Positions 62,391 through 64,000 of a stretch of 64,000 bases of DNA are shown here, one piece after another (the stretch's first letter is position 1; each line of letters starts with the position of its first letter). A program made the position numbers and the translations under genes. Location of the stretch: positions 1 to 64,000 of the forward strand of contig CALBTX010000114.1 in the NCBI GenBank assembly GCA_937967685.1. The letters are read 5' to 3'. Source of the stretch: an uncultured Bacillaceae bacterium. GTDB taxonomy: Bacteria; Bacillota; Bacilli; Caldalkalibacillales; Caldalkalibacillaceae. The notes beneath the pieces are model-generated. The model searched no databases. It saw only the letters and a list, made by a program, of their open reading frames with translations, and was not told where the DNA came from.

Positions 62391-63636
62391 CTGCAAGTTT
62401 GCGGACACCAACAATGTAAGCAGCCAAACGCATGTTGACCCCCCGCGTTTTGGCCGTCTGATAAACATTGTTGAACGCTTTGATCATGATTTCCTCGAGT
62501 TTTCTTTCCACTTCTTCTTCCGACCAATAGTAACCCTGGTTATTTTGTACCCATTCGAAATAAGAAACAGTGACACCGCCGGAGCTGGCCAAAACGTCCG
62601 GAACCAAAAGAACCCCTCTCTCAGTTAAAATGTTCGTCGCTTCCATCGTCGTCGGGCCGTTCGCCGCTTCAACGATAATTTTTGCTTTAATATTTCGAGC
62701 ATTTTGAGCGGTAATTTGGTTTTGGATGGCCGCAGGAACCAATATATCACACGGGAGTTCAAGCATGTCTTCGTTTGTGATCGTATCTTTAAACAAATTG
62801 GTGACCGCCCCGAAAGAATCCCGGCGATCGAGTAAATAATCGATATCCAACCCTTCTTCATCATACAGGGCGCCGTAAGCATCGGAAATGGCGACGACTT
62901 TGGCCCCGGCATCATGCATAAATTTCGCCAAAAAACCGCCGGCATTGCCAAACCCTTGAATAATCACTTTGGCCCCTTTGATGTCAACACCTTTCTTTTG
63001 CGCCGCTTGACGAATACAATGCGTGACACCTTTAGCGGTGGCCGTTTCCCTGCCGTACGATCCTCCGAGGACAATGGGTTTGCCGGTAATAAAACCGGGC
63101 GAATCGAATTCGCGAATGCGGCTGTATTCATCCATCATCCAAGCCATGATCTGGGAGTTCGTAAACACATCCGGTGCAGGAATATCCTTTGTCGGCCCGA
63201 CAATTTGGCTGATCGCCCGCACGTATCCGCGGCTTAACCGTTCCAGTTCACGAAAAGACATCTGCCTAGGGTCACAAACGATACCGCCTTTACCCCCTCC
63301 GTACGGAATGTCGACGATGCCCGCTTTCAAACTCATCCAGATGGCCAGGGCTTTCACTTCTTCCGCGGTGACATCCGGATGGAAGCGCACGCCGCCTTTC
63401 GTCGGACCGATGGAGTCATTATGTTGAGCCCGATACCCGGTAAATACTTTGACGGATTGGTCATCCATTCTAACCGGAATGCGCACGGTCATCATTCTGA
63501 GCGGTTCTTTCATCAATTCGTAGACTTCTTCGGGATAGCCCAGTTTATCCAAAGCTTCTTTGATCACTTTTTGAGTTGTCTCCAATATGCCGAGACTTTC
63601 CTGATTTTCCTTGGTGTCTTGAGCAACGTCTCCCAT
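62362..63636 (-). CDS. gudB: NAD-specific glutamate dehydrogenase
   Basis: 424 aa. PTKGGVRFHPDVT, YGGGKGGIVCDP with the catalytic Lys, APDVFTNSQIMAWMMDEY and the Rossmann motif IQGFGNAGGFLAKF. Catabolic interconversion of glutamate and 2-oxoglutarate. Position next to a MecA-family gene and sleB matches gudB; rocG is the alternative name. No inactivating duplication of the VKA type found in laboratory B. subtilis gudB is present near residue 94. Confidence 0.94.
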   Translation of the reverse strand: MGDVAQDTKENQESLGILETTQKVIKEALDKLGYPEEVYELMKEPLRMMTVRIPVRMDDQSVKVFTGYRAQHNDSIGPTKGGVRFHPDVTAEEVKALAIWMSLKAGIVDIPYGGGKGGIVCDPRQMSFRELERLSRGYVRAISQIVGPTKDIPAPDVFTNSQIMAWMMDEYSRIREFDSPGFITGKPIVLGGSYGRETATAKGVTHCIRQAAQKKGVDIKGAKVIIQGFGNAGGFLAKFMHDAGAKVVAISDAYGALYDEEGLDIDYLLDRRDSFGAVTNLFKDTITNEDMLELPCDILVPAAIQNQITAQNARNIKAKIIVEAANGPTTMEATNILTERGVLLVPDVLASSGGVTVSYFEWVQNNQGYYWSEEEVERKLEEIMIKAFNNVYQTAKTRGVNMRLAAYIVGVRKLAEASRYRGWV

Positions 63637-63715
63637 AAATAGACCACCTCGTCATCGTACTAATCGACCCACATCTAAGTATACACTTTCCGGTTCACGG
63701 TGCAACTGTATAGAC

Positions 63716-63749
63716 AGGAAAAGCCCTCTGTCACTGGGGACAGGGGGCT
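63716..63749 (-). terminator. Terminator of the MecA-family gene
   Basis: Arms at 63722-63732 and 63739-63749 form an 11-position stem with one mismatch; minus-strand TTTTCC follows. Confidence 0.75.
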
Positions 63750-63754
63750 CGTTG

Positions 63755-64000
63755 TCAAGGTTTAAAATACTTGCATAATGTTTGAATGGCCCGATCTTCC
63801 ATGATGAGATGTCCATATTCGTGCAGTACGTATTTGCTTTGAGTGGAGGGTTCCCCAAACTCGGAAAGCAGGGCAATCAGTAATTCATAGACAGAATCTT
63901 CCAAGGAAATATCCTCAAATAATAAGAAATAACGGGAATGATATTGGTACAGCTTGCCTCCGTCTTCTTCAAGAAAAGGCTTCAGTTTATAAGCAACATG
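63755..64000 (-). CDS. Adaptor protein of the MecA family (partial, C-terminal end)
   Basis: The last 81 residues of a gene whose start lies beyond the window edge. LYQYHSRYFLLFED, LLSEFGEPS, VLHEYGHLIMEDRAIQTLCKYF match the C-terminal domain of MecA/YpbH, which feeds substrates to the ClpC protease. In B. subtilis ypbH (mecB) is close to gudB, which supports this assignment. Stop codon TGA at 63755-63757. Confidence 0.75.
   Translation of the reverse strand, partial: HVAYKLKPFLEEDGGKLYQYHSRYFLLFEDISLEDSVYELLIALLSEFGEPSTQSKYVLHEYGHLIMEDRAIQTLCKYFKP

Noticed and set aside
63652..63876. 74-codon minus-strand ORF before the glutamate dehydrogenase gene
   Set aside because: It is out of frame with, and overlaps, the end of the MecA-family gene and its terminator; no ribosome site.
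1..64000. tRNA, rRNA, insertion sequences or prophage
   Set aside because: No tRNA-like cloverleaf, rRNA segment, transposase, integrase or phage structural gene was recognised on either strand.

Overview
The window reads as a chromosome segment of an endospore-forming member of the Bacillales. It carries spoIVA, spoVIF-like, sleB/ypeB and seaA/yphB-type genes, a menaquinol:cytochrome c reductase (qcrABC) with the PDWY motif, bacillithiol genes (bshA, bshB1), TRAP (mtrB) with a TRAP-type trp leader, and HBsu. Gene order follows the Bacillus subtilis ypbH-gudB ... panBCD-ypmB block very closely, with nearly every gene on the minus strand. Moderate GC by eye and sequence divergence from B. subtilis fit a more distant, perhaps thermophilic or alkaliphilic, relative (Caldalkalibacillus-like). 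That taxonomic guess is inference only.

Layout, read in the direction of transcription (high to low coordinates). 64000-59700: end of a MecA-family adaptor gene, gudB-type glutamate dehydrogenase, and the sleB-ypeB germination pair. 59656-52500: ypfB, cmk, plsC, an S1-domain protein, yphA, the YIEGIA protein (yphB) with a small capping subunit, two small uncharacterised genes, and der. 52400-47100: plsY, gpsA, a spoVIF-like gene, one plus-strand gene behind a sigma-K-like promoter, yphE, yphF and spoIVA. 46934-41200: hbs, folE-mtrB, a small membrane protein gene, hepS-menG-hepT, ndk and cheR. 41115-26174: the aromatic supraoperon aroC-aroB-(HPr-like ORF)-sat-trpEDCFBA-hisC-tyrA-aroA. A sulfate adenylyltransferase and a small HPr/Crh-like ORF lie where B. 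subtilis has aroH, and an EPSP synthase of a different subtype closes the block. 25912-16560: a divergent HprK homologue with its own promoter and leader terminator, ypiA, a winged-helix-like gene, ypiB, ypiF, qcrABC, ypjA, ypjB and a membrane metallopeptidase. 16462-9940: ypjC on the plus strand, then dapB, mgsA, bshB1, bshA, cca and birA. 9950-1: a promoter and attenuator-like leader, panB-panC-panD, a TPR protein, a metallo-beta-lactamase-fold protein that has lost its metal ligands, an MTA/SAH deaminase, a lipoprotein, ypmB and a compact FtsH-like protease.

How the parts work together: folE-mtrB encodes TRAP, and the trp leader holds eleven (G/U/A)AG triplets, an antiterminator/terminator pair and a hairpin over the trpE Shine-Dalgarno, so sensor and target lie in one window. 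The aro, trp, his and tyr genes share chorismate. hepS/menG/hepT make the menaquinone used by QcrABC. The strongest unexplained signals are the pairing of a divergent HprK homologue with an HPr/Crh-like ORF that keeps the Ser46 position but has no His15, the sat gene inside the aromatic operon with an altered active-site motif and a long C-terminal tail, the panB attenuator leader, and a striking excess of short tandem duplications at gene junctions and stop codons. No rRNA, tRNA, CRISPR array, prophage or insertion sequence was recognised.
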